From contig JAKLFE010000003.1 of assembly GCA_022711355.1 (NCBI GenBank), forward strand, positions 1 to 64,000: a stretch of 64,000 nt of DNA, given 5' to 3'. The notes beneath the pieces are model-generated. The model did no database searches, was not told where the DNA came from, and saw only the letters and a program-made list of their open reading frames with translations. The stretch comes from Spirochaetota bacterium (GTDB lineage: Bacteria; Spirochaetota; Spirochaetia; Treponematales; Rectinemataceae). Both the position numbers and the translations under genes were made by a program. This document shows positions 15,289-24,075 of this stretch, piece by piece. Positions within the stretch are counted from its first letter, which is position 1, and each line of letters starts with the position of its first letter.

Positions 15289-17049
15289 TCACAGCTTCTT
15301 GAAGCAGGCCTCGATGATCGGGTCGAGGCGGGGCATCGAGTAGCCGAGGGCCTCGACTGCCGCGCGCTCCGCGGAGGCCTCCCAGTCCATGAAGGGGTCG
15401 TCGTAATGGGCGACCATGTAGCCGTAGATGTGGTTCTCGGCCTCGTTGGAGGCGGTGTCGAAGAGGCTGTGGGCGCGCGAGGGGTGGGCGAGGAGCTCGC
15501 GGTGGATGTCGTCGCGCACCCGCTCGAGGAAGATCTCCCGGTAGACGTCGTAGGCCTTGCCCGAGAGGGCCCTGATCTTGTCGGAGATGGAGCCCTTGCC
15601 CCTGAGCTCCGGCACGGGGGCCGGGCCCGAGGGCGGCCGCTTGAGGAGCTTCGCGCCCCGCGGCCTGGGGGCCCGCTCGAGGCTCGGCTTCGGGGGGCTC
15701 GAGGCCGGAGCCCTGGCCTTGGCCGCCTTCGGGGCGGCTGGTCTCGGGGCGGCGGCCGCGCGGGGCTTGGCCGCCCGCGGTTTCGCCGCGGCGCTCCCGC
15801 GGCGCCCGCCCGCCGGCTCGGTGGCCTTCGGCCTCGGGACGGCGGCGGCCGCCCTGCCGAGGCTCCGGGCCGGGGAAGGCTCGGCGGCGGCCCGCGCCGG
15901 CTCGGGCGGGCGCGCTGTTCCGGCCTTCTCGGGCCCCTGCCTGGCGGCCCTGACCTTGGACTCCGGCCCGGGCGCGGCGAGGCGTTGCGCGACCTCGCGA
16001 GCCTCCATCCGCGCGCGGAGCCTCCGCCACATGACCTGCATGTACAGGTCCCCGCTCAGGGAATACTCGTAGCCCGAGGAGAGGATGGCGGAGACGGCGC
16101 TCAGGATCTCGTCGTCGGTGGCCCCCCGCGCGCGCCCGAGCTTGACCGCGCGGAGTATCTCGTAGTGCCTCGTGCCGTACTTGCGGGCGTAGAGGAAGAC
16201 CACGCGCTCGAAGGCGGGATCGCGCGCCCGGGGCCAGTATTTGGCGCAGAAGGCGAGGACCTTGTCCTCGCGCCGGGAAAGCGCGGGGGATATCTCGACC
16301 GAGGCGCGCTCGGCGGCGGTGAACTTGATCCTTGCGGGATCGAAGAAGCCCCCCCGTGTTCCGCTCGCGGCCGCGCGGCCGCGCTCGCGGGCCGCGCTCC
16401 TGGCGACGAAGTCCCAGCCCTCCTCCGCGCGTGCGGTCCCCGGGGCCGCCGCGGGCCGGCGCAGCCCGGCGGCCCGGCGGCGGCCCGCCTCGAGGGCCTC
16501 GCTCCGCGCCACGAAGTCGTAGTCGGCGGGGGCGTCCGAGCGGGAGACCGCGTCGTACTCGCGGAGGAGCTCGAGGGCCCGCCTCGCTTCCGCGGCCCGG
16601 TAGCCGAGGACCCCGGCGTAGTCGGCGTAGCGGGCGAGGAGGGCCAGGGCCGCCTCGGAGTCGCGGCCGAGCCGCGCGAGCAGTCCCTCGATGGCCTTGA
16701 GGGCACCCATCGCGTCGTCGAGGCGGGCGCCGGCGAGGGGCTGGACTACGAGGTCGATGTTGCGGACGAGGCTCGCCGCGAGCCGCGAGGCCAGCTCGGC
16801 GAGGAGGCGCTCCTGGAGCTCGGCGTAGCCCGGGTCCCTGGCCCGGTACAGGCCGAGGAGCTCGACGCGGTCGCGGTCGGCGGGGTAGCGCACCCGGAGT
16901 ACGCCGTTGTAGACGGAGAGGGCCTCGGCCAGGCGTCCCGAGCGGCGGAGCTCGAAGTAGCGCTCCACCTCCGGGTCGCCGCCGAAGCGGAGCTCCGGGA
17001 AGACGCGCTTCAGTATCTCGCGTTTGACGTCGGGGCTGAGCGCGTCCAT
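15289..17049 (-). CDS. Large protein of unknown function with Ala/Pro/Lys-rich linker (586 aa)
   Basis: Not recognised. Two folded parts flank a low-complexity region. Residues 1-180 are helical (PDVKREILKRVFPEL at the start). A middle part has two DFVARS repeats and LAFCAKYWPRARDPAFERVVFLYARKYG. Residues about 370-480 are Ala/Pro/Lys/Arg-rich. The last 100 residues (SDKIRALSGKAYDVYREIFLERV...) form a new folded unit. No signal peptide. The basic linker suggests DNA, RNA or membrane contact, but this is only inference. A TATAAT box ends 7 nt before the ATG at 17047-17049 (TTGTGC 18 bp upstream), so the mRNA is probably leaderless. Confidence 0.7.
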   Translation of the reverse strand: MDALSPDVKREILKRVFPELRFGGDPEVERYFELRRSGRLAEALSVYNGVLRVRYPADRDRVELLGLYRARDPGYAELQERLLAELASRLAASLVRNIDLVVQPLAGARLDDAMGALKAIEGLLARLGRDSEAALALLARYADYAGVLGYRAAEARRALELLREYDAVSRSDAPADYDFVARSEALEAGRRRAAGLRRPAAAPGTARAEEGWDFVARSAARERGRAAASGTRGGFFDPARIKFTAAERASVEISPALSRREDKVLAFCAKYWPRARDPAFERVVFLYARKYGTRHYEILRAVKLGRARGATDDEILSAVSAILSSGYEYSLSGDLYMQVMWRRLRARMEAREVAQRLAAPGPESKVRAARQGPEKAGTARPPEPARAAAEPSPARSLGRAAAAVPRPKATEPAGGRRGSAAAKPRAAKPRAAAAPRPAAPKAAKARAPASSPPKPSLERAPRPRGAKLLKRPPSGPAPVPELRGKGSISDKIRALSGKAYDVYREIFLERVRDDIHRELLAHPSRAHSLFDTASNEAENHIYGYMVAHYDDPFMDWEASAERAAVEALGYSMPRLDPIIEACFKKL

Positions 17050-17056
17050 CGGGCCG

Positions 17057-17086
17057 ATTATACGCGCGGAGGGCCCCGAGGCACAA
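17057..17086 (-). promoter_or_regulatory. Leaderless-type promoter
   Basis: Minus-strand TTGTGC (17081-17086), 18-bp spacer, consensus TATAAT (17057-17062), then 7 nt to the ATG at 17049. The -35 box overlaps the gap after the kinase gene stop. Confidence 0.6.
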
Positions 17087-17093
17087 CACCGCC

Positions 17094-18926
17094 TCACTCG
17101 GCGGCGGGCAGGCGGACGACGAAGCGGGCTCCCCCTCCCTCGGCCCGCCCGGCCTCGATGGAGCCGCCTAGCTTGGCCGCTATGCCGTAGGCGATGGAGA
17201 GCCCGAGGCCCATGTGCCCCTCGGAGCCGCTCTTCGTGGAGAAGAAGGGGAGGAAGGCCCGGGCCTGGGCCTCGGCGCCCAGCCCGGGGCCCTGGTCCTC
17301 GACGGCCCCGACCGCCCAGGCCCCATGCTCCGCCGCCTCCCGCGAGAGCCGGAGGGAGAGGGCGCCCCCGCCGGGCATGGCCTCGATCCCGTTCTTGAGG
17401 AGGTTGATGAAGACCTGCCGCACCTCGGTCCTCGAGGCCCGGACCAGCAGGGGGGCGAGGGGCGGGTCGAAGCGGATCTCCCGGCCCGCGAAGCTCTCGT
17501 TGTGCCTGAGCAGGGACAGGGTCTCGCCGAGGAGCTCGCCGAGGTCGAGGCGCTCGGCCCGCTCCTGGCGCTTGCCGGAGAAGGCCATGAGGTTCGACAC
17601 GATGTGGCCGATGGAGGAGACCTCCTCCTCGATCCGCGCGAGGGCCGCCGCCTGGCGCCCGCCCTCCACCTTCATCTTGAGGAAGTCGACCGAGTTGCAG
17701 ATGGTCTCGAGGGGGTTGTTGATCTCGTGGGCGACGCCGGCCGAGAGGAGCCCGACCGCGGCGAGCTTCTCCGAGAGGATCATGCGCTCCCGGAGCGCCG
17801 CCTGCTCGGTGATGTCGTTGAAGATGAGCATGCCGCCGATGAAGCGGTCGCCGTCCATGATCGGGTCGAAGGTGAGGTCGATGGTCCGCGCCTCGCCCCC
17901 GAGGACGAGCCTCATGCCGTAGACGCACTCGTAGGCCCGGCCCGCCACGACGGCCTCGGCCGCGGCCAGGGCCTCCTCGTTCCCCGCGGGGAAGAGGGCC
18001 TCGAGCCCCCGTCCCGCCTCCCCGGGCTCGCCGAGGGAGAAGAACTCCTGGGCGCGGCGGTTTCGCAGCTTGATCTCCCCCTCCCGGTCGACGACGACGA
18101 GGCTCACGGGCAGGTGCTCGAGGATGGCCTCGTTGTACTTGAGGAAATGGTAGAACTCGCTGTTGCCGTCGAGGGCGCGGGGCCGGTTCATGATCTGCGT
18201 GTAGGCGAGCTTGATGAGGCTCACCTTGTCGACGTTGCGCGACCGATCCGTCATGAGTATCTCGCCGGCGCGGAGGATGGTGATGCGGTCGGCGAAGTCG
18301 TAGATGTCGTCGATGCGGTGCGTGATGACGAGGACCGAGCCCCCGGCGGCGGCGATCGCCCTGAGCCTGGGCCGCGCGAGCTCGAGGCCCCGGGCCGAGA
18401 GCTTCTCGAGGGCCTCGTCGAGGATGAGGAGGCGGGGACCGGAATAGAGGGCGCGGAGCAGCTCGACGAGGACCCGGTCGGGGAGGGCGAGGGACTGCGC
18501 GGGCGCGGCCGCGTCGACGCCGGCCCCGCAGTCCCCGAGGTAGCGCGCCGCCTCGTCCACCAGCCGGCGCGGCCGGAAGCCGATGCCCGCGAAGAAGCTG
18601 CGCCGGTTGACGAGGAGGTTGAAGGCGACCGTCTGGTTCAGGAAGAGCCCGTTCTCCTGGGCGACGAATTCCACGCCCAGGCCGCGGGCTATGTCGCGGT
18701 CGTAGGGCGAGACGGGCGCCCCCTCCCAGAGCACGCGGCCGGGCTCGGGCCTGACCGCCCCGGCGAGGACGCGGGCGAGGGAGGACTTGCCGGCGCCGTG
18801 CTCGCCGACTATCGCGTGGATCTCGCCGGGCCTGACCTCGAAGTCGAGGCCGTCGAGGGCGTCGAGGCTCCCGTAGCGGACGCTCGCGCCCTCAAGCGCG
18901 ATGAGCGGCGCCGTTCCCGATGCCAT
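17094..18926 (-). CDS. Hybrid protein: RbsA-like ABC ATPase domain fused to a PAS histidine kinase
   Basis: 610 residues with an unusual architecture. Residues about 8-235 are an ABC ATPase domain of the ribose/galactose importer type: Walker A GEHGAGKSS, Q-loop VAQENG, Walker B LLILDEALEK, H-loop ITHRID. The LSGGQ signature is replaced by SLALPDR. A PAS-like region follows (about 250-365: LEHLPVSLVVVDREGEIKLRN). The kinase has H-box VAHEINNPLE (His about 400), N-box INLLKNGIEAM, G1 EDQGPGL and G2 GLGLSI. No membrane segment, so it is cytoplasmic. It overlaps the upstream response regulator by 35 bp. Divergent to both is a ribose-type ABC importer. The ABC domain probably docks on that permease, which is inference. 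Confidence 0.88.
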   Translation of the reverse strand: MASGTAPLIALEGASVRYGSLDALDGLDFEVRPGEIHAIVGEHGAGKSSLARVLAGAVRPEPGRVLWEGAPVSPYDRDIARGLGVEFVAQENGLFLNQTVAFNLLVNRRSFFAGIGFRPRRLVDEAARYLGDCGAGVDAAAPAQSLALPDRVLVELLRALYSGPRLLILDEALEKLSARGLELARPRLRAIAAAGGSVLVITHRIDDIYDFADRITILRAGEILMTDRSRNVDKVSLIKLAYTQIMNRPRALDGNSEFYHFLKYNEAILEHLPVSLVVVDREGEIKLRNRRAQEFFSLGEPGEAGRGLEALFPAGNEEALAAAEAVVAGRAYECVYGMRLVLGGEARTIDLTFDPIMDGDRFIGGMLIFNDITEQAALRERMILSEKLAAVGLLSAGVAHEINNPLETICNSVDFLKMKVEGGRQAAALARIEEEVSSIGHIVSNLMAFSGKRQERAERLDLGELLGETLSLLRHNESFAGREIRFDPPLAPLLVRASRTEVRQVFINLLKNGIEAMPGGGALSLRLSREAAEHGAWAVGAVEDQGPGLGAEAQARAFLPFFSTKSGSEGHMGLGLSIAYGIAAKLGGSIEAGRAEGGGARFVVRLPAAE

Positions 18927-20235
18927 ACTTCCCCATCTTGCTGTAGAGGGTCACGCGGCTCATCTCGAGCCGGCGCGCCGCCTCGGCCTTGTTGAAGCCG
19001 GACTCGGCGAGGGCGCGGAGGATGAGGCCGCGCTCCGCCTCCTCCCGCGGGCCGAGGGCGCCGCCGCCCGGCGCTCCCCCGTCCCGCGGCCCGCGCACGC
19101 AATCGGGCAGGTCGCCGGGCAGGATGGCCGGGCCCGAGGAGACGGTGAGGGCGTACTGGACCGCGCTCTTGAGCTCCCGCACGTTGCCCGGCCAGGAGTA
19201 GCGGAGCAGCGCCTCCTCGGTCTCCGGGGCGAGGGCGGAGGCGGGGGCTCCCGACTCCGCCAGGAAGCCGCGCGCGAGGCCCGCGATGTCCTCGGGTCGC
19301 TCGCGCAGGGGAGGGACGAGGACCGTCGCGGCGTTGAGGCGGTACAGGAGGTCGCTGCGGAAGCTCCCCGCCGCCACCATCGACTCGAGGTCCTTGTTCG
19401 TCGCGGCGACGAAGCGCGCGTCGACGGTGATCGTGCTCGAGCCCCCGAGGCGGCGGACCTCCTTGTTCTGGATCGCCCGGAGGATCTTGGCCTGGATCGA
19501 GGGAGGCATGTCCCCGACCTCGTCGAGGAAGAGGGTCCCCCCCTGCGCCCGCTCGAAGACGCCGCGGAAGGCCGAGCTCGCCCCGGTGAAGGCGCCCCGC
19601 TCGTGGCCGAAGAGCTCGTTGTCGAGGAGGGATTCCGGGAAGGCCGCGCAGTTGACCTTCTCGAGGGCCCCGCGCGAGCGGGCGGAGGCGGCGTGCACGT
19701 ACTCGGCCACGAGCTCCTTGCCCGTGCCGCTCTCCCCGCGGATGAGGATGGGCATGTCCGAGGCCGCGAGCTTGGCCAGGCGCTCGAGCATCGAGCGCAT
19801 CCGCGGGGAGGAGGAGCCGGCGGGCGAGGGGCGGCCCCTGCCCCGGAGCTCGCGGTTCTCGCGCTCGAGGAGGGAGAGCCGGAGCGCGTTCTCGAGGACC
19901 TTGAGGAGCTTCTCGACCTTGATGGGCTTCTGCAGGTAGTCGAAGGCCCCGTCCTTGATGGCGGCCACCGCGCTCTCCACAGTGCCGTAGCCGGTCACGA
20001 CGATGACGGGCACGAGAGGGTCCAGGGCGCGGAATCGGGGCAGGACCGCGAGGCCGTCCTCCTCCCCGAGGCGCACGTCGAGGAGGACGGCGTCGACCTT
20101 CTCGGCGGCGAAGCGGGCGAGGGCCTCGGCCGCGGCCGTGGCTATCAGGGCGCGATAGCCGCGCTCCTCGAGGCTGGCCTGGAGGCTTTCGCAGAGGCGG
20201 AGCCGGTCGTCGACGATCAGGATGGTGGCAGGCAT
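18892..20235 (-). CDS. NtrC-family sigma54-dependent response regulator
   Basis: 447 residues. Receiver domain 1-120 with Asp53 in AVLLDVRLG, AAA+ domain about 140-380 with Walker A GESGTGKE (167-174), the sigma54-contacting loop GAFTGA (214-219), Walker B GGTLFLDEVGD and arginine-finger region FRSDLLYRLN. A Fis-type helix-turn-helix ends the protein (FNKAEAARRLEMSRVTLYSKM). It should be phosphorylated by the kinase encoded next, with which it overlaps by 35 bp. It would activate the sigma54 promoter at 20422 from upstream sites in the 282-bp divergent gap. ATG 20233-20235 is chosen because the receiver begins right there. Confidence 0.95.
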   Translation of the reverse strand: MPATILIVDDRLRLCESLQASLEERGYRALIATAAAEALARFAAEKVDAVLLDVRLGEEDGLAVLPRFRALDPLVPVIVVTGYGTVESAVAAIKDGAFDYLQKPIKVEKLLKVLENALRLSLLERENRELRGRGRPSPAGSSSPRMRSMLERLAKLAASDMPILIRGESGTGKELVAEYVHAASARSRGALEKVNCAAFPESLLDNELFGHERGAFTGASSAFRGVFERAQGGTLFLDEVGDMPPSIQAKILRAIQNKEVRRLGGSSTITVDARFVAATNKDLESMVAAGSFRSDLLYRLNAATVLVPPLRERPEDIAGLARGFLAESGAPASALAPETEEALLRYSWPGNVRELKSAVQYALTVSSGPAILPGDLPDCVRGPRDGGAPGGGALGPREEAERGLILRALAESGFNKAEAARRLEMSRVTLYSKMGKYGIGNGAAHRA

Positions 20236-20267
20236 GTTAAGAAAATGAACGCTCCTTCGATATAAAC

Positions 20268-20302
20268 GTACAACTACTGTACAAGCGCTTTTCAAATAGC
20301 GC
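20268..20302. promoter_or_regulatory. Candidate activator binding sites upstream of the sigma54 promoter
   Basis: Two direct GTACAA copies (20268-20273 and 20279-20284) are 11 bp apart, one helical turn. Directly after them is the palindrome GCGCT-N8-AGCGC (20285-20302). They lie 120-155 bp upstream of the -24/-12 promoter, a normal place for NtrC-type enhancers, and also near the start of the regulator gene. Confidence 0.4.
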
Positions 20303-20421
20303 AACGAAAAATCGGCTACCTTTCCCCTCTCCTACGAGATCGCCTGGCATGGTTCGCGGATGGCGACATACGGAGCGTTCTATTCGGGTCGCCCCGCGTC
20401 TGGGCAAGGATTAGGGACTAG

Positions 20422-20437
20422 TGGCATGGAATATGCA
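20422..20437 (+). promoter_or_regulatory. Sigma54 (-24/-12) promoter of the ABC importer operon
   Basis: TGGCATG-GAAT-ATGCA against the consensus TGGCACG-N4-TTGCA. The key GG (20423-20424) and GC (20435-20436) are 12 bp apart as required. Transcription should start near 20448, about 70 nt before the binding-protein gene. An NtrC-type activator gene is divergent. Confidence 0.7.
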
Positions 20438-20517
20438 TTAGTGCTCTGGTCGAGCCTCGCCCCCAGCCGAGCACGGGCTGGACGACGCGCGGCCGTCCCT
20501 GAATCAAGGAGGCTTAC

Positions 20518-21468
20518 ATGTCGAGAAGGAATCAATGGTTCGCCCTGCTCCTGGCCTTGCTCGTCGCCCTGCCGGCCTCGAACGCGGCCGCCCAGGCGAA
20601 GAAGTACAAGTTCGTCGTCATCACCCACGCCACGGCCGTGCCCTTCTTCGTGCCCGTCCGCAAGGGCGCGGAGGAGGCCGGGGCCGCCCTCGGCTGCGAC
20701 GTCGTCTACACCGGCCCCTCGGGCTTCGATATCCAGAAGCAGGTCGACTACATCAAGAACGCCATCGCCCAGAAGGTCGACGGCATCGCGACGACCATGC
20801 CCGATCCCGCCGCCTTCAACGACGTGGTCAAGGAGGCAATGTCGAAGGGCATCCCGGTGCTGGCGCTCAACGCGGACGCGCCGGCCTCCGGCCGCCTCGC
20901 CTACGTCGGCCAGGGCAACTACGAGGCCGGCCAGTCGATGGGCAGGCAGATCGTGAAGCTCCTCCCCCAGGGCGGCGACGTCCTTTTGTGCATCCACACC
21001 GCCGGCGCCGAGAACCTCGAGGCCCGCGTGAAGGGAGCCAAGGACGTCCTGGACGCCCAGGGCGGCAAGTTCAAGTACCGCGTCGTGGCGACCGGGACCG
21101 ATATGGTCAAGGCCGTGTCGCTCATCGGCTCGGCCTACCAGGCCAACCCCGCGATCAAGGGCATGTTCGGCGTCGAGGACGTCACCGGCTCCGCGATCGC
21201 CCAGATCATCGAGCGCGACAAGCTCAAGGGCAAGGTCGTGGGCGGCGGATTCGACCTCGTGGCCGACGTCCTCGCCGGCATCAAGAAGGGCACGATGTCC
21301 TTCACGATCGACCAGCAGCCCTACCTCCAGGGCTACCAGAGCGTGGTCGAGCTCTTCCTCCTCGCGAAGTACAAGCTGACCCCCTGCGACATCAACACGG
21401 GGATCGCGCCGGTCACCGCCGACAACGTCGCGGCGGTCATGGACCTCGCGGCCAAGGGCTATCGCTGA
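20518..21468 (+). CDS. Ribose-type ABC importer, substrate-binding protein
   Basis: 316 residues. Signal peptide 1-26 (ALLLALLVALPASNAAAQA) and a periplasmic-binding-protein fold of the RbsB class: KYKFVVITHATAVPFFVPVRKGAEEAG, the GFDIQKQVDYIKNAIAQKVDGI segment, GQGNYEAGQSMG and a late GFDLVADVLAGIKKG hinge region. It should capture a sugar, inositol, autoinducer-like or similar small polar ligand in the periplasm. The ligand cannot be read from the sequence. AAGGAGG precedes the ATG. First gene of an importer operon under the sigma54 promoter. Confidence 0.9.
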   Translation: MSRRNQWFALLLALLVALPASNAAAQAKKYKFVVITHATAVPFFVPVRKGAEEAGAALGCDVVYTGPSGFDIQKQVDYIKNAIAQKVDGIATTMPDPAAFNDVVKEAMSKGIPVLALNADAPASGRLAYVGQGNYEAGQSMGRQIVKLLPQGGDVLLCIHTAGAENLEARVKGAKDVLDAQGGKFKYRVVATGTDMVKAVSLIGSAYQANPAIKGMFGVEDVTGSAIAQIIERDKLKGKVVGGGFDLVADVLAGIKKGTMSFTIDQQPYLQGYQSVVELFLLAKYKLTPCDINTGIAPVTADNVAAVMDLAAKGYR

Positions 21469-21475
21469 GCCCGGG

Positions 21476-21528
21476 CGGGAGCCGGGCGGCCGTGCCCGAC
21501 GCGTCGGGCGGCGGCCGCCCGGCTCCCG
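21476..21528 (+). other. Intercistronic stem-loop
   Basis: A 17-bp arm CGGGAGCCGGGCGGCCG pairs with CGGCCGCCCGGCTCCCG, and a second small palindrome sits in the loop. No U tract follows. In binding-protein operons such stems protect the upstream message and raise the level of the binding protein over the transporter. Confidence 0.6.
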
Positions 21529-21557
21529 ATCCTCGGCCCATCGGCGCGGGTTACTGC

Positions 21558-23048
21558 ATGGACGGGAAGCTCATCCTCGAGGCGAGGGACGTCTCGAAGC
21601 GCTTCGGCGGGGCGACGGCCCTCGACGGCGTCTCGCTCGGCGTGGAGCGGGGGCGCATCCTCGGGCTGGCCGGCGAGAACGGGGCCGGCAAGTCGACCCT
21701 CATCAAGATACTCTGCGGGGTGCACCGGGCCGACTCGGGCTCCCTCGAGCTCGACGGCCGGCCCTACCGGCCGCGCGGCCCCGAGGACGCCGAGCGGCGA
21801 GGGCTCAGCGTCTTCCATCAGGAGATCCCGGTCTGCCCCCACCTCTCGATCGCGGCCAACGTCTTCCTCGGGCCCTTCATGCCGCGGCGGGGGCTCGGGC
21901 CCGACTGGCGGCGGATGAACGAGGAGTGCCGCGGCCTGTACCGCGACCTCCTGGGCGAGGAGATCGACCCCTCGCGGCTGGTCGGGGACTGCACGGCCGC
22001 CGAGACCCAGCTCGCCCTCCTCGTGCGCGTGCTTTCGCGCAACGCGTCGCTCGTGGTCCTCGACGAGCCGACCACGGCGCTCACGCCCCCCGAGGTCGAG
22101 CGGCTCTTCGCCATCCTCCGCCGGCTCCGCGACCGCGGGGTCTCCTTCGTCTTCGTGAGCCACATGCTCGAGGAGCTCACCTCGCTGTCGGACCGGATCG
22201 CCGTGCTCCGCGACGGCCGCCTCGTCGGCGAGCTCGCCGAGGGCGAGTTCGACAGCCGGAGGCTCTCCTCGCTGATCGCCGGCCGGGCCGTCGAGGGAGG
22301 TTCGCCCCGCTCGGCCCCTCCCCCCGGCGAGCCCTTCCTCGAGGCGAGGGGCATCGGGAACGGGAGGAGCTTCTCGGGCCTGTCCTTCTCGCTCCGGGCC
22401 GGCGGCATCCTCGGGGTAGCCGGGCTCGCGGGATCGGGGCGCTCCGACCTCGCGCGATCCCTCTTCGGCTCGCCGCCGCTGTCCGAGGGCGTCCTCGCGA
22501 TCGACGGCGCGGCGCGCTCCCTGCGGTCGCCGGCCGACGCCATAGCCCTCGGGATCGGCTTCGTCCCCGAGGACCGGAAGGCCGACGGGCTCTTCCACAA
22601 GCTCGACGTCAAGCTCAACCTCTGCATGGCCGGCCTCGAGCGCTTCTCGGGCGGGATAGCCCTCCGCGAGGACCGGCTCAGGCGCGAGGCCGAGGCCGCA
22701 GCGGCGGCCGTCCGCGTGAAGATGGCCGGCCCCGACGCGGCCATCGGCTCGCTCTCCGGGGGGAACCAGCAGAAGGTCCTCATCGCTCGGTGGCTGGCGC
22801 TCAGGCCCCGGCTCATCGTCATGAGCGAGCCGACGCGGGGCGTCGACGTCGGGGCGAAGCAGGAGATCCTCGAGATGATCCTGGGGCTGAGCGCCGAGGG
22901 CTGCGCCTTCATCATCGCCTCGTCGGAGATCGAGGAGCTGCTCGCCCTCTCGGACGAGATACTCGTGCTGAACCGCGGCCGCCGGGCGGCCATCCTGCCG
23001 AGGGCCGAGGCGACGAAGGAGTCCGTGCTCCTCGCCGCGACGACCTAG
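21558..23048 (+). CDS. Ribose-type ABC importer, double ATPase subunit (RbsA-like)
   Basis: 496 residues with two ATPase domains, as in RbsA/MglA. Domain 1 (about 8-235) has Walker A GENGAGKST and Walker B LVVLDEPTTAL, but the signature region reads CTAAETQ. Domain 2 (about 255-490) has the signature LSGGNQQKV, while its Walker B reads IVMSEPTRGVD with Ser replacing the usual Asp. Its Walker A is GLAGSGRSD, normal for this family. So one composite ATP site looks intact and the other degenerate. The ATG at 21558 follows the stem-loop. Confidence 0.92.
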   Translation: MDGKLILEARDVSKRFGGATALDGVSLGVERGRILGLAGENGAGKSTLIKILCGVHRADSGSLELDGRPYRPRGPEDAERRGLSVFHQEIPVCPHLSIAANVFLGPFMPRRGLGPDWRRMNEECRGLYRDLLGEEIDPSRLVGDCTAAETQLALLVRVLSRNASLVVLDEPTTALTPPEVERLFAILRRLRDRGVSFVFVSHMLEELTSLSDRIAVLRDGRLVGELAEGEFDSRRLSSLIAGRAVEGGSPRSAPPPGEPFLEARGIGNGRSFSGLSFSLRAGGILGVAGLAGSGRSDLARSLFGSPPLSEGVLAIDGAARSLRSPADAIALGIGFVPEDRKADGLFHKLDVKLNLCMAGLERFSGGIALREDRLRREAEAAAAAVRVKMAGPDAAIGSLSGGNQQKVLIARWLALRPRLIVMSEPTRGVDVGAKQEILEMILGLSAEGCAFIIASSEIEELLALSDEILVLNRGRRAAILPRAEATKESVLLAATT

Positions 23049-23075
23049 GGCCCCGGACGCAAGGAGAGACATCGA

Positions 23076-24065
23076 ATGGGCAACGCGAACGCTTCCAGGG
23101 GCGGGGTGGCGGCCTTCAAGCGGCTGTTCGGATTCCGCGACTTCGGCGTCGTGGCGGCGGCCTTGCTGATCGCCGCCTTCTTCTCGCTGACCTCACCCGT
23201 CTTCCTGACGGCGTACAACTTCTTCAACCTGCTCAGGCAGACGGCCGGCCTCGGCATCGTGGCCATGGCCATGACCGTCCTCATCGTGTCGGGGGAATTC
23301 GACCTCTCGGTCGGGGCGATCTACGCCGTCACGGGGGTCGTGACCGGGCTCGCCACCAAGAGCCTCGGCCTCAATATCTGGCTCTCGGCCGTCCTGGGGC
23401 TCTCGAGCGCGATGCTCCTCGGCCTCCTCAACGGCCTCCTGGTCACCCTGACGAAGATCAATTCCTTCATCGCCACCCTCGCCACGCAGATGGTGTATCG
23501 CGGGATCGCCATGGTGCTCTCGCAGGGCCAGCCCGTGTCCAACTTCGACGAGGATCCCTTCTACTCGATACTCGGCCGCTCCGAGGTCTTCGGCCTCGTG
23601 CCCGTGCAGATCCTCTGGCTCCTCGCCAGCGGCCTCGTCCTGTTCGCGGCCCTGCACCGGACGACCTTCGGCGTGCGCGTGTACGCCTCGGGCGACAACC
23701 GCGACGCGGCCGAGCTCGCGGGCATCAAGACCGCGCGGGTCAAGCGCGCCTGCTTCCTCGTCACCGCGGCCGCGGCGGGCCTCGCCTCGCTCGTGTCCCT
23801 CGGCTACCTGAAGACGGTCACGCCGACCCAGGGCACGAACCTCGAGCTCGAGGCCATCGCCGCCGCGGTCATCGGCGGCACCTCGATGTCGGGGGGGATC
23901 GGCAGCATCGTCGGGACCTTCATCGGGACCTTCATCATGGCCGAGGTCCGCACGGGGCTCGTCCTCCTGGGCACGGACGCCTACGTGCAGGACGCCTTCG
24001 TGGGGCTGGTGATCGCGCTCGCCGTGATCGTCAACGTCAAGGTCAGCGGCAGGAAGGCCATCTAG
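23076..24065 (+). CDS. Ribose-type ABC importer, permease (RbsC-like)
   Basis: 329 residues with about 8-10 membrane segments. Family motifs: IVSGEFDLSVGAIYAVTG near residue 70, NDALGL-type region GLLNGLLVTLTKINSFIATL, and the coupling stretch RTTFGVRVYASGDNRDAAELAGI near 195-215, followed by EAIAAAVIGGTSMSGGIGSI. It forms the inner-membrane channel of the importer. AAGGAGAG lies before the ATG, 27 bp after the ATPase gene. Last gene of the sigma54-controlled operon. It is also the likely docking partner of the ABC domain of the kinase at 17094-18926 (inference). Confidence 0.93.
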   Translation: MGNANASRGGVAAFKRLFGFRDFGVVAAALLIAAFFSLTSPVFLTAYNFFNLLRQTAGLGIVAMAMTVLIVSGEFDLSVGAIYAVTGVVTGLATKSLGLNIWLSAVLGLSSAMLLGLLNGLLVTLTKINSFIATLATQMVYRGIAMVLSQGQPVSNFDEDPFYSILGRSEVFGLVPVQILWLLASGLVLFAALHRTTFGVRVYASGDNRDAAELAGIKTARVKRACFLVTAAAAGLASLVSLGYLKTVTPTQGTNLELEAIAAAVIGGTSMSGGIGSIVGTFIGTFIMAEVRTGLVLLGTDAYVQDAFVGLVIALAVIVNVKVSGRKAI

Positions 24066-24075
24066 CCGCCGCTTC

